Shown here: positions 5,734 through 5,851 of the stretch, in pieces
Layout of the letters: the number at the start of each line of letters is the position of its first letter
Position numbering within the stretch: position 1 is the first letter of the stretch
Notes under the pieces: model-generated
What the model was told of the DNA's origin: nothing
What the model saw: only the letters and a program-made list of their open reading frames with translations
The model's database searches: none
Assembly (NCBI GenBank): GCA_029248825.1
Contig: JAQWIP010000001.1
Coordinates: 1-5,851 of the forward strand
Direction of reading: 5' to 3'
Source of the DNA: Alphaproteobacteria bacterium
GTDB taxonomy: Bacteria > Pseudomonadota > Alphaproteobacteria > RS24
DNA length: 5,851 nucleotides
Made by a program: the position numbers and the translations under genes

Positions 5734-5851
5734 AGCGAACGCATCGGCGGTTCTGACAAAGGTCGTGGATTAAATTCAGCTTGCCTGTTTAACGCTTTTA
5801 TCGACTCGGTGAATCAGACAATCTCATTAGTGGTTGAGGGGGTTGCTACCC
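5734..5851. other. Terminal non-coding stretch without recognisable gene
   Basis: The last 118 bp contain no ATG on the plus strand and no open frame of note on either strand. There is no convincing terminator for the UbiK-like gene; the GAAC/GTTC pairing just after its stop is weak and lacks a U-tract. Two GANTC sites lie at 5803-5807 and 5811-5815. A 4-bp stem (GGGT-TGCT-ACCC) ends exactly at the window edge and could be part of a larger structure outside. It is most likely the upstream region of a neighbouring gene. Confidence 0.5.

Noticed and set aside
5771..5791. TTAA-type repeats suggesting a CtrA binding site
   Set aside because: The two TTAA-like words are about 15 bp apart rather than the 7 bp of the CtrA motif.
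5830..5851. GTG at 5830 as a possible start of a gene running off the right edge
   Set aside because: Only seven codons are visible, with no ribosome binding site and no recognisable N-terminus.

Overview
The window reads as a chromosomal housekeeping segment from an alphaproteobacterium with moderately high GC. This rests on the family character of the proteins: a long bL25 with an acidic tail, a MidA/NDUFAF7-type methyltransferase, and a BMFP/UbiK-like protein divergent from lgt. It also rests on the gene order and on the distribution of GANTC (CcrM-type) sites. I cannot name the order or genus. I see no mobile element, tRNA, rRNA or CRISPR array, and no gene looks broken or recently acquired.

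Layout. Seven genes lie on the minus strand and, in transcription order (right to left), are lgt, a midA-like methyltransferase, pgeF, prs, rplY, pth and the 5' end of ychF. The first three are packed with no gaps: the lgt stop abuts the midA ATG, and the midA stop overlaps the pgeF ATG in ATGA. A 130-bp gap with a perfect stem-loop separates pgeF from prs. A 134-bp gap with a good promoter candidate and further dyads separates prs from rplY. A 63-bp gap entered by a terminator-like hairpin separates rplY from pth, and only 18 bp separate pth from ychF. On the plus strand a small UbiK/BMFP-like gene diverges from lgt. The last 118 bp hold no recognisable gene.

How the genes relate. lgt lipidates lipoprotein precursors in the inner membrane and pgeF guards peptidoglycan composition, so both serve the envelope. 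The midA-like enzyme belongs to the family of a complex I assembly methyltransferase, and UbiK assists ubiquinone synthesis, so these two point to respiration. prs makes PRPP for nucleotide synthesis. rplY, pth and ychF all act on or around the ribosome.

No wholly new system is visible. The unusual signals lie between the genes. Only four GANTC sites occur in 5.85 kb, all intergenic and in two close pairs. A likely rplY promoter is overlaid by a 7-bp inverted repeat. A hairpin resembling an intrinsic terminator has the rplY stop codon in its loop, and could tie pth-ychF transcription to translation of rplY.
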